A stretch of DNA of 64,000 nucleotides from Allohoeflea poritis (GTDB lineage Bacteria > Pseudomonadota > Alphaproteobacteria > Rhizobiales > Rhizobiaceae). The stretch is taken from NCBI RefSeq assembly GCF_027889715.1, contig NZ_JAPJZH010000008.1, forward strand, positions 62,001 through 126,000. Direction: 5' to 3'. The notes under the pieces are model-generated. The model saw only the letters and a program-made list of their open reading frames with translations. It was not told the DNA's origin and did not search any database. This document shows, piece after piece, positions 20,250-29,402 of the stretch (its first letter is position 1; each line of letters starts with the position of its first letter). A program made the position numbers and the translations under genes.

Positions 20250-21163
20250 GAAGCATCCTCCACCATCCAGGTCAGCAGCTCGCCGAAATCGTAGCCGGCA
20301 AGTTCCGCCAGTTCGGGCACCAAGGATGTCGGAGTCATGCCTGGCTGAGTGTTGATTTCCAACCAGACCACTTCACCGTCTTCGGAAAAACGGTCGTCAT
20401 ACCGAAAGTCAGAACGGCTTACGCCGCGACACCCGAGAGCTTGGTGCGCCATCAGGGACAGTTTCTGAATTTTTTGGTAAATATTTGGTAAAATTTTCGC
20501 CGGATATTCGTGTTTTGATCCGCCTTTTACGTATTTTGCTTCATAATCGTAAAAACTGTGGCCGATCGGAAAAATTTCTGTGACCCCAAGGGCTTGATCG
20601 CCCATCACGGCACAGGTCAATTCGCGCCCGTGAACGAATCGCTCGACCATGATGTGATCTCCATAGGGCCAGTCATCCGAGCCGATGCTCTGCGGCGGAT
20701 GCGTATGGTCTTCGTGGACGATCAAAACCCCGAAGCTGGAGCCCTCGCTTACCGGTTTCACGACGTAGGGCGGATCCATCGGGTGGATGAGTTCGACTTC
20801 CAGCCTGTGCATGACGCGCTCATCGGCAACGGGGATGCCGACACTTGCCGCGATGCGCTTTGCCTGCTGCTTGTGCATGGCGAGCGCCGAGGCTCCGACG
20901 CCCGAATGGGTGTAGGGAATCTCGAGATATTCGAGGATCCCCTGGATCGTGCCGTCTTCGCCATAGGGCCCGTGCAGCGCATTGAAGGCGACATCGGGTC
21001 TGAGTTCTCCGAGGACAGCGGCCACATCGCGCCCGACATCGACCCGGGTCACGCGGTATCCGACGTCTTCAAGCGCGTCGGCACAGGCGTTGCCGGACGA
21101 TAGGCTGACAGGCCTTTCCGATGAAAATCCGCCCATCAGCACGGCCACGTGTTTGCTGCTCAT
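20237..21163 (-). CDS. ddl: D-alanine--D-alanine ligase
   Basis: Ddl makes the D-Ala-D-Ala dipeptide used by MurF. The 308-residue protein has the ATP-grasp layout: [19 protein letters not shown] at the N terminus, [50 protein letters not shown] and the metal-binding [19 protein letters not shown] short stretch around 20460-20560, coding [20 protein letters not shown], is unusually AT-rich for this region. In this window ddl is cut off from murB by about 7.3 kb, whereas the two are normally close in rhizobia. Confidence 0.96.
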   Translation of the reverse strand: MSSKHVAVLMGGFSSERPVSLSSGNACADALEDVGYRVTRVDVGRDVAAVLGELRPDVAFNALHGPYGEDGTIQGILEYLEIPYTHSGVGASALAMHKQQAKRIAASVGIPVADERVMHRLEVELIHPMDPPYVVKPVSEGSSFGVLIVHEDHTHPPQSIGSDDWPYGDHIMVERFVHGRELTCAVMGDQALGVTEIFPIGHSFYDYEAKYVKGGSKHEYPAKILPNIYQKIQKLSLMAHQALGCRGVSRSDFRYDDRFSEDGEVVWLEINTQPGMTPTSLVPELAELAGYDFGELLTWMVEDASCMR

Positions 21164-21286
21164 CTACTGCCCCCTTTTCACGCCGTCGCGGCAGCGACGG
21201 TTTGAGCACGAATCTGCCCGCAGACGCGGTGCCGGCTAGATCGACTCAAAATACGGAAACTCTAAGGCCAGTAGAATCAGAGCGTT

Positions 21287-21328
21287 GCGCCATTCGCAAC
21301 AGATTTTGCTGCAAATGGCGCTTTTTTT
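21287..21328 (+). terminator. Hairpin with T tract between OMP gene and ddl
   Basis: GCGCCATT and AATGGCGC form an 8-bp stem with an imperfect inner hairpin, followed on the plus strand by seven T. Both neighbouring genes are on the minus strand, so its orientation is odd. It may end antisense transcription or act as a plain hairpin after the outer-membrane protein gene. Confidence 0.4.
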
Positions 21329-21347
21329 GATATTGAAGGCGGAATGA

Positions 21348-22364
21348 TCAGTCGACGGCCGGCACGGAGCCAAGCCAGCGATGGACTTTCGGAAGTCCGG
21401 GAGCCGTGCTCATTTCCCGCTCGTAGAGGTTCTGCTGTGCACCGAAGCGGATCTTCAGGCCGGCATAAATCCCCTGGTCGACAAGCGTTTGGGTGGCCCC
21501 GGATGTGCTGTCCTCATTGACCTGCACACCTTCGTAGGAGACGAAGACCGAGCCTGCCCTGTTGTCGCCGGAGAGCATGGCGAGCTGATGCTCAAGAACG
21601 ACTTCCCAGGCCCACATGTCGGTCGGGTTGTCCAGTGGCGCGTCGTCCTCATCCTGCGTACCGTCGGCATAGGCAACGCTTCCCTCAAGCATTGTCGATC
21701 CGCCGTTGAAGAAAACCTGCCCGATGGCGCGCACGAAATAGGTGTCGCTCAGCGTTTCAAAATTGCCGCTGTCGGCGTCGGTATCGAAATATCCCGCCTG
21801 CACGGCCAGCGATCCGCGTTCGTTGAGGAAACGCGCCTGACCGCCTGCTATCCACTGCGTCACGTCATGATCCGTCGTGACCTCATGGAAATAAGTCTCA
21901 CCCACGCCGCCAAAGACGCCGGCCAGAAACGGGCCTTGCGTGAACGCAAAATGGCCGCCGCCCGTAAAGCCACCGGAGTAGGTGTCATCGGCCGGAACAC
22001 CGCCAACATCGTCATTGTTGAAGGCACCCTCGCCGTCAAACTCCAACTGGACAAGCCAGTCATTGAAGACCGGGGCCGCAAACATCACGCCGCCGCCGAC
22101 AAGCGGAAAGTCCTCGATCTCGTCAGGCGCGCCTCCACCGGCGTTGATCGCGTCACCGCTCCGCCAAAGATAACCACCCCAGGCATTGGCCTCGAAAACG
22201 GCCCCCAGATCCCTGGTGGGCGCCACGTCCGCCGGATCGGCTGCTTTCGCCGCAGTCGCGGCCGCCACAATTCCGATGCTGATTGCTGCTGCTGAAACCG
22301 AATGGAGAATCGTCGCGAGCGCGCCACCTCGCGACTCGCGGCAAATTTTGCTGCTGAAATACAT
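21348..22364 (-). CDS. Putative outer membrane beta-barrel protein
   Basis: The 338-residue protein has a long signal peptide (cleavage near AATAAKAADP, residue 41). The mature part of about 297 residues alternates Gly- and aromatic-rich strands with acidic loops: NAWGGYLWRSGDAI, WLVQLEFDGEGAF, GHFAFTQGPFLAGVFGGVGETYF, ARFLNERGSLAVQAGYF. This pattern is typical of outer-membrane barrels. No porin family signature is recognised and the C terminus lacks a final Phe, so the barrel call is inference. It heads the minus-strand side of the block that interrupts the dcw cluster, and a very strong terminator insulates it from the next gene upstream. Confidence 0.65.
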   Translation of the reverse strand: MYFSSKICRESRGGALATILHSVSAAAISIGIVAAATAAKAADPADVAPTRDLGAVFEANAWGGYLWRSGDAINAGGGAPDEIEDFPLVGGGVMFAAPVFNDWLVQLEFDGEGAFNNDDVGGVPADDTYSGGFTGGGHFAFTQGPFLAGVFGGVGETYFHEVTTDHDVTQWIAGGQARFLNERGSLAVQAGYFDTDADSGNFETLSDTYFVRAIGQVFFNGGSTMLEGSVAYADGTQDEDDAPLDNPTDMWAWEVVLEHQLAMLSGDNRAGSVFVSYEGVQVNEDSTSGATQTLVDQGIYAGLKIRFGAQQNLYEREMSTAPGLPKVHRWLGSVPAVD

Positions 22365-22442
22365 TTTGTCGTCCCACCTAAGTTACGCCCCGCACACTGC
22401 GCTATCAAATATTAGGAGTTCTTACAATTATTCATATATCAG

Positions 22443-22480
22443 AAAACAGGACTGTTGCGTATCTGCAACAGTCCTGTTTT
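22443..22480 (-). terminator. Strong bidirectional hairpin terminator
   Basis: AAAACAGGACTGTTGC, a 6-base loop and its exact complement form a perfect 16-bp inverted repeat ending in TTTT on both strands. It lies 27 bases past the stop of the transglutaminase-like gene. Confidence 0.88.
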
Positions 22481-22506
22481 CGAGAAACCGGTCCGTTTAA
22501 TGCAAT

Positions 22507-23448
22507 TCAGCGATTGGCCGCTGCCTGCGCGACCGCAACCGGCGGGCTGGCATGGCGCCACGCCGGCAGCGTGATGATCTGCTTGTCCTTGACCACCGCA
22601 TCATCGCTGCTGGTGATCGCATCCACCGGATTGGCCCAGGGAAACTGGGATATAAGCGCCCGCGCCGCCTTCGGCGTTTGGGGTGTGTCGGCGAATGCGC
22701 GCGCAAGACTATCAAGCTCTTCATAAGCTTTGACCGATACTGCCTTGTTTCTGCTGAACTCCTCGCCAACGCCCCAGTAGTCCGACGGCAGGGGTTCAAT
22801 GCCGCACAGTGCCGCGACGTCCTTCAGGATATTGGCCGCGGGCAACCACGCACCGCGAATTCCCGAATGGTACCTGCCGCAATTGGCGGCCTTGATATCG
22901 CCGGCCCGGATCGCCAGCCACAGGTCGCCTCCGGCCAGGAACCGGCTGCGCGGCACATCGTGGATCGGGAAACCGATGCCGAGCGCCTGACGGGCGCGCC
23001 ATCCAAGTTGCGCGTCGAACAGCCGCCAGCCGCAATCCGTGCGGTATTCGCACAGCCAATGATCTTCCCAATGACCCATACGGAAATAATCCGCGAATCC
23101 CACCCTGATTCGGGCCTCGATACCGTTCGACCTGAAAACGCTCGTCGCCATCAGTGCGAAGTCGCGCGCGCTTACATGCAGATAGGCCGGAATCTCCCGC
23201 GGAACCAGAAGCGAGCGGCGGTCGCGCCTGAACGCGGTGCTCAGCACGCGCTCGACGGTTCGCATATTGAGATCGGACATGGCGTAACGCGGCGTGCCGA
23301 GCTGCAGCAACCGCACGACGTCGTGATGGATCATGAAGTTCTCGAGAACATCCGCCAGCCCCTCCGGATCCAGAGGTAGCTCGTCTAGCCTGCGCCGGAA
23401 TAGGCCAGGATTGGACCACGCCGTGTGTGTCGCATAACTGATATCCAT
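22507..23448 (-). CDS. Transglutaminase-like fold protein lacking the catalytic cysteine
   Basis: The 313-residue protein has the transglutaminase core in residues 90-180. Its expected His and Asp motifs are EDHWLCEY and RLFDAQLG. The first motif, usually CRDF, reads SARDFALMATSVFRSNGIEAR, so Ala replaces the nucleophile and Ser precedes it. The start at 23448 is chosen because GGCGGA lies just upstream; an ATG ten codons earlier lacks this. There is no signal peptide or membrane span. A 16-bp hairpin terminator follows and a 404-base gap precedes it, so it is probably a single-gene unit. Whether it is a non-catalytic binding protein or uses Ser is unknown. Confidence 0.72.
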   Translation of the reverse strand: MDISYATHTAWSNPGLFRRRLDELPLDPEGLADVLENFMIHHDVVRLLQLGTPRYAMSDLNMRTVERVLSTAFRRDRRSLLVPREIPAYLHVSARDFALMATSVFRSNGIEARIRVGFADYFRMGHWEDHWLCEYRTDCGWRLFDAQLGWRARQALGIGFPIHDVPRSRFLAGGDLWLAIRAGDIKAANCGRYHSGIRGAWLPAANILKDVAALCGIEPLPSDYWGVGEEFSRNKAVSVKAYEELDSLARAFADTPQTPKAARALISQFPWANPVDAITSSDDAVVKDKQIITLPAWRHASPPVAVAQAAANR

Positions 23449-23852
23449 AATATTTCCGCCCATTAATATGTGTTCCACTCAACGCGAAATGCGTACGCAA
23501 TTCGGCAATGGGCCAACTGCATTGGCGAATTTGGGATTCAGTGAGGCCATACGGATCAAAAACGGGGCCGTGCCGGTAACGAAATTTGACACGCGGCAGC
23601 CTTATTCCTTTGATCCGGGCGCGTCCCGGGCAAAAAACCCTTGTTTTTCAGAGTTCTTGCCTCAAGTTGCGCCGCGGAAAACCGTATCCGACGGCAGATG
23701 GCTATCAACGGAATGGGCGGCACACCCTGTTGGCATCTTGTGGATAAGCCGGACACGCATTCCCGCTCTCCGATAACCTTGCCAAGACCTCGCGCAATGG
23801 GCGCAGATCTGGGCGGAAATCAGCCTCAATTCATGACGGATTTTGCGGAAAA
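23449..23852. other. 404-base intergenic region
   Basis: The gap lies between the end of the MocR gene and the start of the transglutaminase-like gene, both on the minus strand. It must contain the promoter of the latter. A frame on the plus strand (23468-23776) has no ribosome site and no recognisable content. I see no tRNA, clear terminator or repeat. Confidence 0.5.
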
Positions 23853-25286
23853 TTACGGCAGCGCTCTTCGAACCAGAGGCGCCAGGATACCGACACTGGC
23901 TTGCAATTCCTCCGGCGTGAAGGCGCAAAAACCCAGGACCAGACCCTTGCGGGCCGACCGGCCCGCATAAAAGGATGACAACGCCGCAACCGAAAGTCCC
24001 CCCGCCGCCGCCGCCCGCGACAGTGCGATATCGTCACAAGAGTCCGGCAAGCTGACCACAAACTGCATACCCGCCTGATGGTCTTCGATACGGATCGAAG
24101 CACCCAGCTCAGCTTTCAGCAGTTCGATCAGCACCCTTCGGCGTTCGGAATAGATGCGGCGTACCCGGCGCAGATGCCGATAGAATTCACCCTCTTCGAA
24201 AAACACAGCCAGCGCGCGCTGCGGCATGATCGAGGCCTTGCCGCCATAACGATGCAGCGTGTCTGTAAAATCTGCCAGAAGCGCCTGCGGGATCACCAGA
24301 TATCCGATGCGCAGATTGTTGGAAAAGATCTTCGAAAAGCTGCCGGCATAAATGGTTCGCGAATTCTTGTCGAAACCCGACAGCGCCGGGATCGGCCGGC
24401 CCGCATAGCGGAATTCGCTGTCATAGTCGTCCTCGATGATCCAGCCACCGGCGCGCTCGGCCCAATTGAGATATTCCAGCCGCCTGCCCTGGGTCATCGC
24501 GCCGCCAAGCGGATATTGCTGCGAAGGCGTCAGCACCACCAGGCCCGGAGAAATGCCGTCATCGGCGGGCGGCAGTTCGGCGCCATCCGCTCCGACTGGC
24601 AGCCAAAGCGGCTGCATGCCAAGACTTGTGACGAAGTTCCTGATCTGCGGATAGCCCGGATCCTCAAGCCCGATGCGGTCCCCCCGGCGCGCCAGCGCCC
24701 GGATACAAATCTCAAGCGCGTCGCCGGAGCCGGCCGTCACCAGCACCTGCTCGGGCTCGGCAAAAACGCCGCGCCACTGCAGAATATGCTCGCACACGGC
24801 CTTGCGCAGGCGCGTATCACCGAATGCCTCATCGCGGGCAACCAGGGCCTCCGGTTCATTGCGCGCCACGCGCGCCACACAGCGGGCCCACTGCCGGTGC
24901 GGGAAATGGCGCATGTCAGGTACACCGGGACTGAAGGGCTTGGGCCCGGTATTCTGCTGTTTGACGACTTTGTCGCCTTCCTGCTTCGCGACCGCCGCGA
25001 ACTCGACCTCGCCCATCTGGCACACCGCGTAGCCGGAGCCCTGGCGCCCTTCCGCGTAACCTTCGGCGACAAGCTGATCATAGGCGGTGACGACGGTTGA
25101 ACGGGAAACGCCCAACTCCACCGCCAGCGCGCGGGTCGGCGGCAGATGTCCGCTGTTTCCGAACGCGCCCGACACGATCTGCGCGCGCAGCCCTTCATAA
25201 ACCTGCTGGAAAATCGGCACCGTGCTGTTGCGGTCCACCGCAACTGCGGCCGAAGATCCTGCGCCTGTCTTGATTGGTTTGTTCAT
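23853..25286 (-). CDS. MocR/PdxR-type transcriptional regulator (GntR HTH plus aminotransferase domain)
   Basis: The 477-residue protein joins a winged-helix GntR domain (VPIFQQVYEGLRAQIVSGAF to VSRSTVVTAYDQLVAEGY, residues 20-90) to a fold-type I aminotransferase domain. The PLP-binding lysine lies in YAGSFSKIFSNNLRIGYL, and WIIEDDYDSEFRY carries the PLP-ring Asp. MocR proteins use PLP or an amino acid-PLP adduct as signal, and often control vitamin B6 or amino acid genes. It lies 72 bases downstream of a PNPOx-fold gene on the same strand, so that gene is a candidate target or functional partner. Confidence 0.92.
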   Translation of the reverse strand: MNKPIKTGAGSSAAVAVDRNSTVPIFQQVYEGLRAQIVSGAFGNSGHLPPTRALAVELGVSRSTVVTAYDQLVAEGYAEGRQGSGYAVCQMGEVEFAAVAKQEGDKVVKQQNTGPKPFSPGVPDMRHFPHRQWARCVARVARNEPEALVARDEAFGDTRLRKAVCEHILQWRGVFAEPEQVLVTAGSGDALEICIRALARRGDRIGLEDPGYPQIRNFVTSLGMQPLWLPVGADGAELPPADDGISPGLVVLTPSQQYPLGGAMTQGRRLEYLNWAERAGGWIIEDDYDSEFRYAGRPIPALSGFDKNSRTIYAGSFSKIFSNNLRIGYLVIPQALLADFTDTLHRYGGKASIMPQRALAVFFEEGEFYRHLRRVRRIYSERRRVLIELLKAELGASIRIEDHQAGMQFVVSLPDSCDDIALSRAAAAGGLSVAALSSFYAGRSARKGLVLGFCAFTPEELQASVGILAPLVRRALP

Positions 25287-25357
25287 TTTCGCGTTATCGA
25301 ACGATCTTCAACAGATCAATTCTGACACAACGCCATGCCCGAAAACAACTGCCATGG

Positions 25358-25825
25358 TCAAAGCCCATTGAGACGGGCCAGATTGGCGGCGCGCAGGTCC
25401 TCTTCGCTGTGGCCGATATCATAGGCCGGCGACAGGATCATCTCCGCGTCGCTGATGCTTATCGAGACAAACGCCGACATCATTGGCACATACGCACCCC
25501 AGGGCTGCTCAAACGCCGCCATCATTGCTGAACTTGCCTTTGATTTCGAGATAATCGACGCCGTACCGGTTACGCGGACCGCCTTGCGGGCAAGGACATC
25601 GATAAAGCAAATCTCGATCGCCGCATTGCGCCGGATATTCGCCAAAGTTCCGGGCGAGCGCAGATTGCCGAAGGCCAGCGTACTGTCGTCGATAATGACA
25701 AAGGTTGCCTTCGGCGAAACCGAGGGCGTGCCGTCCTCGTTGATCGTCGCGACCATACCGGCTGTATGATCGCGGATCAGCGTTTTCATCTCTTCGGTCA
25801 GCATGCCATCCTGCGGAAGGGTCAT
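25358..25825 (-). CDS. PNPOx-fold (pyridoxamine 5'-phosphate oxidase-like) flavin-binding protein
   Basis: The 155-residue protein has the split-barrel fold pattern: AGMVATINEDGTPSVSPKATFVIIDDSTLAFGN followed by IRRNAAIEICFIDVLARKAVRVTGTASII. This is the flavin-binding family of pyridoxamine 5'-phosphate oxidase relatives, not classic PdxH, because the PdxH substrate motifs are absent. It starts inside the last four bases of the molybdopterin oxidoreductase gene (ATGA overlap), so the two are translationally coupled. It may supply a flavin or act on a related substrate; that is inference. Confidence 0.85.
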   Translation of the reverse strand: MTLPQDGMLTEEMKTLIRDHTAGMVATINEDGTPSVSPKATFVIIDDSTLAFGNLRSPGTLANIRRNAAIEICFIDVLARKAVRVTGTASIISKSKASSAMMAAFEQPWGAYVPMMSAFVSISISDAEMILSPAYDIGHSEEDLRAANLARLNGL

Positions 25826-27870
25826 TGCGCAGCGATCTCCACGAAGGTTTCGTTGTAACAGGCGCCCTCCTCGATATCGGCTCGGATATCCGCCGATATG
25901 AGAGCGTTGACCGTGTTTCCGGTCTCGCTGGAGCGAAGCCAGGTGCCCTTCGGGCTGTACAGGACGCCCGCGCGGACCTTGTCGGTGACAAGGACCTTGA
26001 GTGCCACCTTTGCCCGGTCGTTCGACACGATGGCCATGGCCCCGCTCGTCAGACCGCGCGAAGCGGCGTCAGCGGGATTGATTTCGACAATTTCCGGGCC
26101 GTCCGATTCCGAACAGCCACCGAAGGTCGCGTTGGTCCGCTTGTCGGACGAAGGCGAGATCAGCACCAGCGGAAATGACCGGGCAACGGTCTCGTAACGC
26201 GGCACGCCGTAGCCGAAACGGTCTTCCAGGTCTTGCGAATAGAGCTCGATCCTGCCGGATGCCGTTGCCGGAATCACCGTATCGCACATGATGGGCTCCG
26301 CGCCGCCGGCCGCCTTCATTTCAAGCGCTTGGTCAAGCGGCACTTCGCTGGGGCGGTGTCCCTGCATGCGCGGATCGTCCGCGTCCAGGGCCGCATCCAT
26401 CAGCGCCGCGTCATCTTCCCTGAAGATCGGATCATCAAAGCCGAAGCGCGCCGCAAGCCGCCTGAAGATCTCCGTGTTCGGCAGGCTCTCGCCGACGCGG
26501 GGAATGACGGGCGCCGCCCGCTGCACATAATTCTGGCCATAGGCGCCGTAGATATCGTCGAACTCGAAATGGCTGGCCGCCGGCAGGATGACATCGGCGA
26601 AGGCAAGGCTGTCGGTCATCACCACGTCGCAGCCCGCGATAAACAGGTCCTCGCGCGACAGCGCCCTGATCAGCGTCTTCTGATCCGGATGCGTGCAGAC
26701 CGGGTTGTGATTGTAAATCATGGTCGCCATGACCGGTGGATCGAGATCCGCATCGAGCAGCTTTCGGGCAACGTCGACGATGTTGAAGGTGCGCGTCCCC
26801 TCCGGGATCAGGTCCGGTCTTTGCAGCCGGTCGGTGGTCTTGGGCGCGGCAAGACCAGGCTTGGCAATCACGCCGGCGCCGCGCCGACCGTGATTGCCGG
26901 TAAGCGCCTGAAGCGCCATGCCGGCCCGCAACCCCGAGCCGCCGCTGCGCCCGCGCTCGATCCCGTTGCCGAAGGAAGCGGCCACGGTCCGTGCTTGTGC
27001 ATAAAGATCAACAAATTCCGCAAAAGCCTCAGCCGGCAGGCCGCAGCTGTCGACCGCATCGGCCGGCGCGTATTTCCGCGCCTCTTTCATGTAGCGGTCG
27101 AAGCCGGTCGTCCAGCGGCCTATGAAATCACTGTCCAGTGCTCCGCGCCGCTCCAGTTCAGCGGCCACCGCGAAGGCAAGAACCACGTCGGTTCCCGGCT
27201 TGATCTGCAGGAAAAGGTCGGCACGCTCGGCGATCTTGGTGCGTTTCGGATCGATAACGACGAGGCGCGTACCGTTCTTGCGGGCATCTTTCAGCACGCG
27301 CATGAGATGCAGGTTCGAAACGGTGACATTGTTGCCCCAGACGACGACGAGATCGGCATCACGCGCCTGCTCGGGCGGCATGCCCGGAGCCGGGCCATAG
27401 AGGCTCGTATAGGCGGTTCCGCGAACGGCGCCGCACAGCGGCCCGCGGTTGAGCAGCGTCGCGCCGAGCTTGTGGAAGAAGCGGCGGTCCATGGACCCGC
27501 CGGCCAGCTCGCCGTGCGGCCCGGCATAGTTGAACGGCATGACCGATTGCGGACCGTGTTGTTCGATGGCCCTGGAAAAGCCGTCATGGACCATGTCGAT
27601 GGCCGCATCCCAGGAAATCGGCTCGTAGCGGCCATCGCCCCGCTTGCCGACACGCCTGAGCGGCCGGGTGAGCCGACCCTCGCCATGCACGAATTCCGGA
27701 TAGGACCGCGCCACCTTGTTGCAGATGACGCCGTCTGTGAACGGATTGACCGACGAGCCGTGCACCGCTTCAATCGTATCGCCGGAAACCGTCACCGAAA
27801 GCGAGCAGGTGTCGGGACAGTCCAGCGGGCAGACACTCGGCTTGGTGATCGCTCTGACAATCTCGTTCAT
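25822..27870 (-). CDS. Molybdopterin-dependent oxidoreductase with N-terminal [4Fe-4S] site
   Basis: The 682-residue protein belongs to the DMSO reductase superfamily. Cys14, Cys18, Cys22 and Cys50 (VCPLDCPDTCSL and GVICNK) form the N-terminal iron-sulfur site. Later blocks include FNYAGPHGELAGG, DLVVVWGNNVTVSNLH, MTDSLAFADVILPAASHFEFDD and the C-terminal molybdopterin-guanine dinucleotide-binding domain (ELYSQDLEDRF onward). No twin-arginine signal is seen, so it is probably cytoplasmic. The start at 27870 is preferred because GGAGCCGGAGC lies upstream and the Cys motif follows at the usual distance. The substrate is unknown. It is coupled to the PNPOx-fold gene. Confidence 0.9.
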   Translation of the reverse strand: MNEIVRAITKPSVCPLDCPDTCSLSVTVSGDTIEAVHGSSVNPFTDGVICNKVARSYPEFVHGEGRLTRPLRRVGKRGDGRYEPISWDAAIDMVHDGFSRAIEQHGPQSVMPFNYAGPHGELAGGSMDRRFFHKLGATLLNRGPLCGAVRGTAYTSLYGPAPGMPPEQARDADLVVVWGNNVTVSNLHLMRVLKDARKNGTRLVVIDPKRTKIAERADLFLQIKPGTDVVLAFAVAAELERRGALDSDFIGRWTTGFDRYMKEARKYAPADAVDSCGLPAEAFAEFVDLYAQARTVAASFGNGIERGRSGGSGLRAGMALQALTGNHGRRGAGVIAKPGLAAPKTTDRLQRPDLIPEGTRTFNIVDVARKLLDADLDPPVMATMIYNHNPVCTHPDQKTLIRALSREDLFIAGCDVVMTDSLAFADVILPAASHFEFDDIYGAYGQNYVQRAAPVIPRVGESLPNTEIFRRLAARFGFDDPIFREDDAALMDAALDADDPRMQGHRPSEVPLDQALEMKAAGGAEPIMCDTVIPATASGRIELYSQDLEDRFGYGVPRYETVARSFPLVLISPSSDKRTNATFGGCSESDGPEIVEINPADAASRGLTSGAMAIVSNDRAKVALKVLVTDKVRAGVLYSPKGTWLRSSETGNTVNALISADIRADIEEGACYNETFVEIAAQ

Positions 27871-28095
27871 GCTCCGGCTCCAGTTGCTTCCGATCGACAC
27901 TTTTATTCGCGCCGGATGATACAAATGGTGCGGACCATAAAAAACGACCATTTTTGCAGAATTTCGACATACCAATCAGAAGAACCGCTTCCGGGACAGG
28001 ACCGACATGCAGCGGGGTCGCGCACCAGGTGCATTGACATTAACGGCGCAAGGCCATTTGTGGATTTCGGGAATAACGACAGCGGAGAAGCGCGC

Positions 28096-28425
28096 GTGAA
28101 CTGGCTGTTTCTGTTTATCGCCATCACCGGCGAAGTCATCGGCACATCGGCCCTCAAGGCGTCGGAAGGCTTCACCCGCCTCGGGCCTTCGACCATCACG
28201 GTCATCGGCTTCGCGATTGCCTTCTATTTCCTGGCCCTTGCGCTCAGGACAATTCCGATGGGCATTGCCTATGCCGTCTGGTCGGGCGCCGGGATCGTCG
28301 CCATATCCATCCTCGGATACGTCCTTTACCGCCAATCGCTCGATTGGCCGGCGCTCGTCGGGATCGGCCTGATCCTCGCCGGCGTGCTGGTGATCAACAC
28401 GCTCTCGAACGCAACGGTTCACTGA
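28096..28425 (+). CDS. Small multidrug resistance (SMR) family transporter
   Basis: The 109-residue protein has four membrane helices and the SMR signature. The conserved membrane-embedded glutamate is Glu13 in AITGEVIGTSALKASEGF, and the helix-3 motif is IPMGIAYAVWSGAGIV. This is the EmrE/QacC type, which exports cationic compounds in exchange for protons. The GTG start at 28096 follows AGCGGAGAAG. It is divergent from the molybdopterin gene and converges on murB, ending 5 bases from the murB stop. It is the edge of the block that splits the dcw cluster. Confidence 0.93.
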   Translation: MNWLFLFIAITGEVIGTSALKASEGFTRLGPSTITVIGFAIAFYFLALALRTIPMGIAYAVWSGAGIVAISILGYVLYRQSLDWPALVGIGLILAGVLVINTLSNATVH

Positions 28426-28430
28426 TCGGT

Positions 28431-29402
28431 TTAAAGCAGCCGACCGAGGAATTCCTGGACCATCTGGCCCTCGCGAAAATTCCCGAGGCGCTTGATTTCC
28501 CATTCCAGCCGGATGCCGGAATGTTCAAGTACGCGGGCACGCACCGTCTCGCCAAGCGATTCCAGATCGTAGGCCGTCGCGTTGCCCGTATTGATCATGA
28601 AGTTGCAGTGCATGGGCGACATTTGCGCGGCGCCGATCATCAGGCCCCGGCAGCCGGCTTCGTCGATCTGCTTCCAGGCCGATGTGCCGGGCGGGTTCTT
28701 GAAGGTCGAACCGCCAGTTTTCTCGCGGATCGGCTGAACCGTTTCGCGATGCTGCTGGACCGCGTCCATCTCCTTGCGGATCGTTTCGCCATCCTCCCGG
28801 TACCCCTCAAAGACGGCATGGGTGAATATCAAGTCCTGCGGCGCGGCGCTGTGACGGTAGTCGTAGCCCATGTCGGCGTTCGAAAGCACATGCTTCCTGC
28901 CCCTGCGGTCGAGCGCATGGACCTCGACGACGCGCTCGCGGGTCTCCGTGCCGTTGGCGCCCGCATTCATGCGCAGCGCGCCGCCAACACCGCCCGGTAT
29001 GCCATGGTAGAAATGAAAGCCGCCAAGGCCGGCTTGGTGCGCCGCCGCGGAGAGCCGCTTGTCGAGACAGGCGGCACCGGCCTCGATGCGCGTGTCCGAG
29101 ACCTGTTTCACCTCGCCGAAGCCCTTCGCTGAAAGGCGAACGACCACGCCGGGTATTCCGCCGTCCCTGATCAGTAGGTTCGACCCGACGCCCACGACAA
29201 GCAGTGGCACGTCTTCAGGCAGCTTCCTCAGAAATGCCGCAAGGTCGTCACGGTCGGCGGGTTGAAACATGATTTCGGCGGGTCCGCCGACCCGGAACCA
29301 CGTCACATTCGCCATTGGCGCGTTCGGCGTCACCTTGCCCCGCAGCCCGTCGAAAACGTTCGGCATGGTGTCCAGCAAAGTTCCGGCCGAATTGTCGCTC
29401 AT
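28431..29402 (-). CDS. murB: UDP-N-acetylenolpyruvoylglucosamine reductase MurB
   Basis: MurB reduces UDP-GlcNAc-enolpyruvate to UDP-MurNAc using FAD and NADPH. The 323-residue protein has [15 protein letters not shown] and [18 protein letters not shown] for FAD binding, [18 protein letters not shown], and the tail motif [24 protein letters not shown] with the catalytic Ser. The start at 29402 gives an ATGA overlap with murC; an in-frame start at 29480 would lie well inside murC. It is the last gene of the proximal dcw arm here, because ddl does not follow. Confidence 0.96.
   Translation of the reverse strand: MSDNSAGTLLDTMPNVFDGLRGKVTPNAPMANVTWFRVGGPAEIMFQPADRDDLAAFLRKLPEDVPLLVVGVGSNLLIRDGGIPGVVVRLSAKGFGEVKQVSDTRIEAGAACLDKRLSAAAHQAGLGGFHFYHGIPGGVGGALRMNAGANGTETRERVVEVHALDRRGRKHVLSNADMGYDYRHSAAPQDLIFTHAVFEGYREDGETIRKEMDAVQQHRETVQPIREKTGGSTFKNPPGTSAWKQIDEAGCRGLMIGAAQMSPMHCNFMINTGNATAYDLESLGETVRARVLEHSGIRLEWEIKRLGNFREGQMVQEFLGRLL

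Noticed and set aside
23468-23776. A 102-codon plus-strand frame in the gap upstream of the transglutaminase-like gene
   Set aside because: No ribosome site, no recognisable domain, and Pro/Arg-rich composition like an antisense frame.
26233-28095. A long plus-strand frame running opposite the molybdopterin oxidoreductase into the SMR gene
   Set aside because: Only the last 109 codons, after a good ribosome site at 28081, match a family. The upstream part is antisense to a clear gene.
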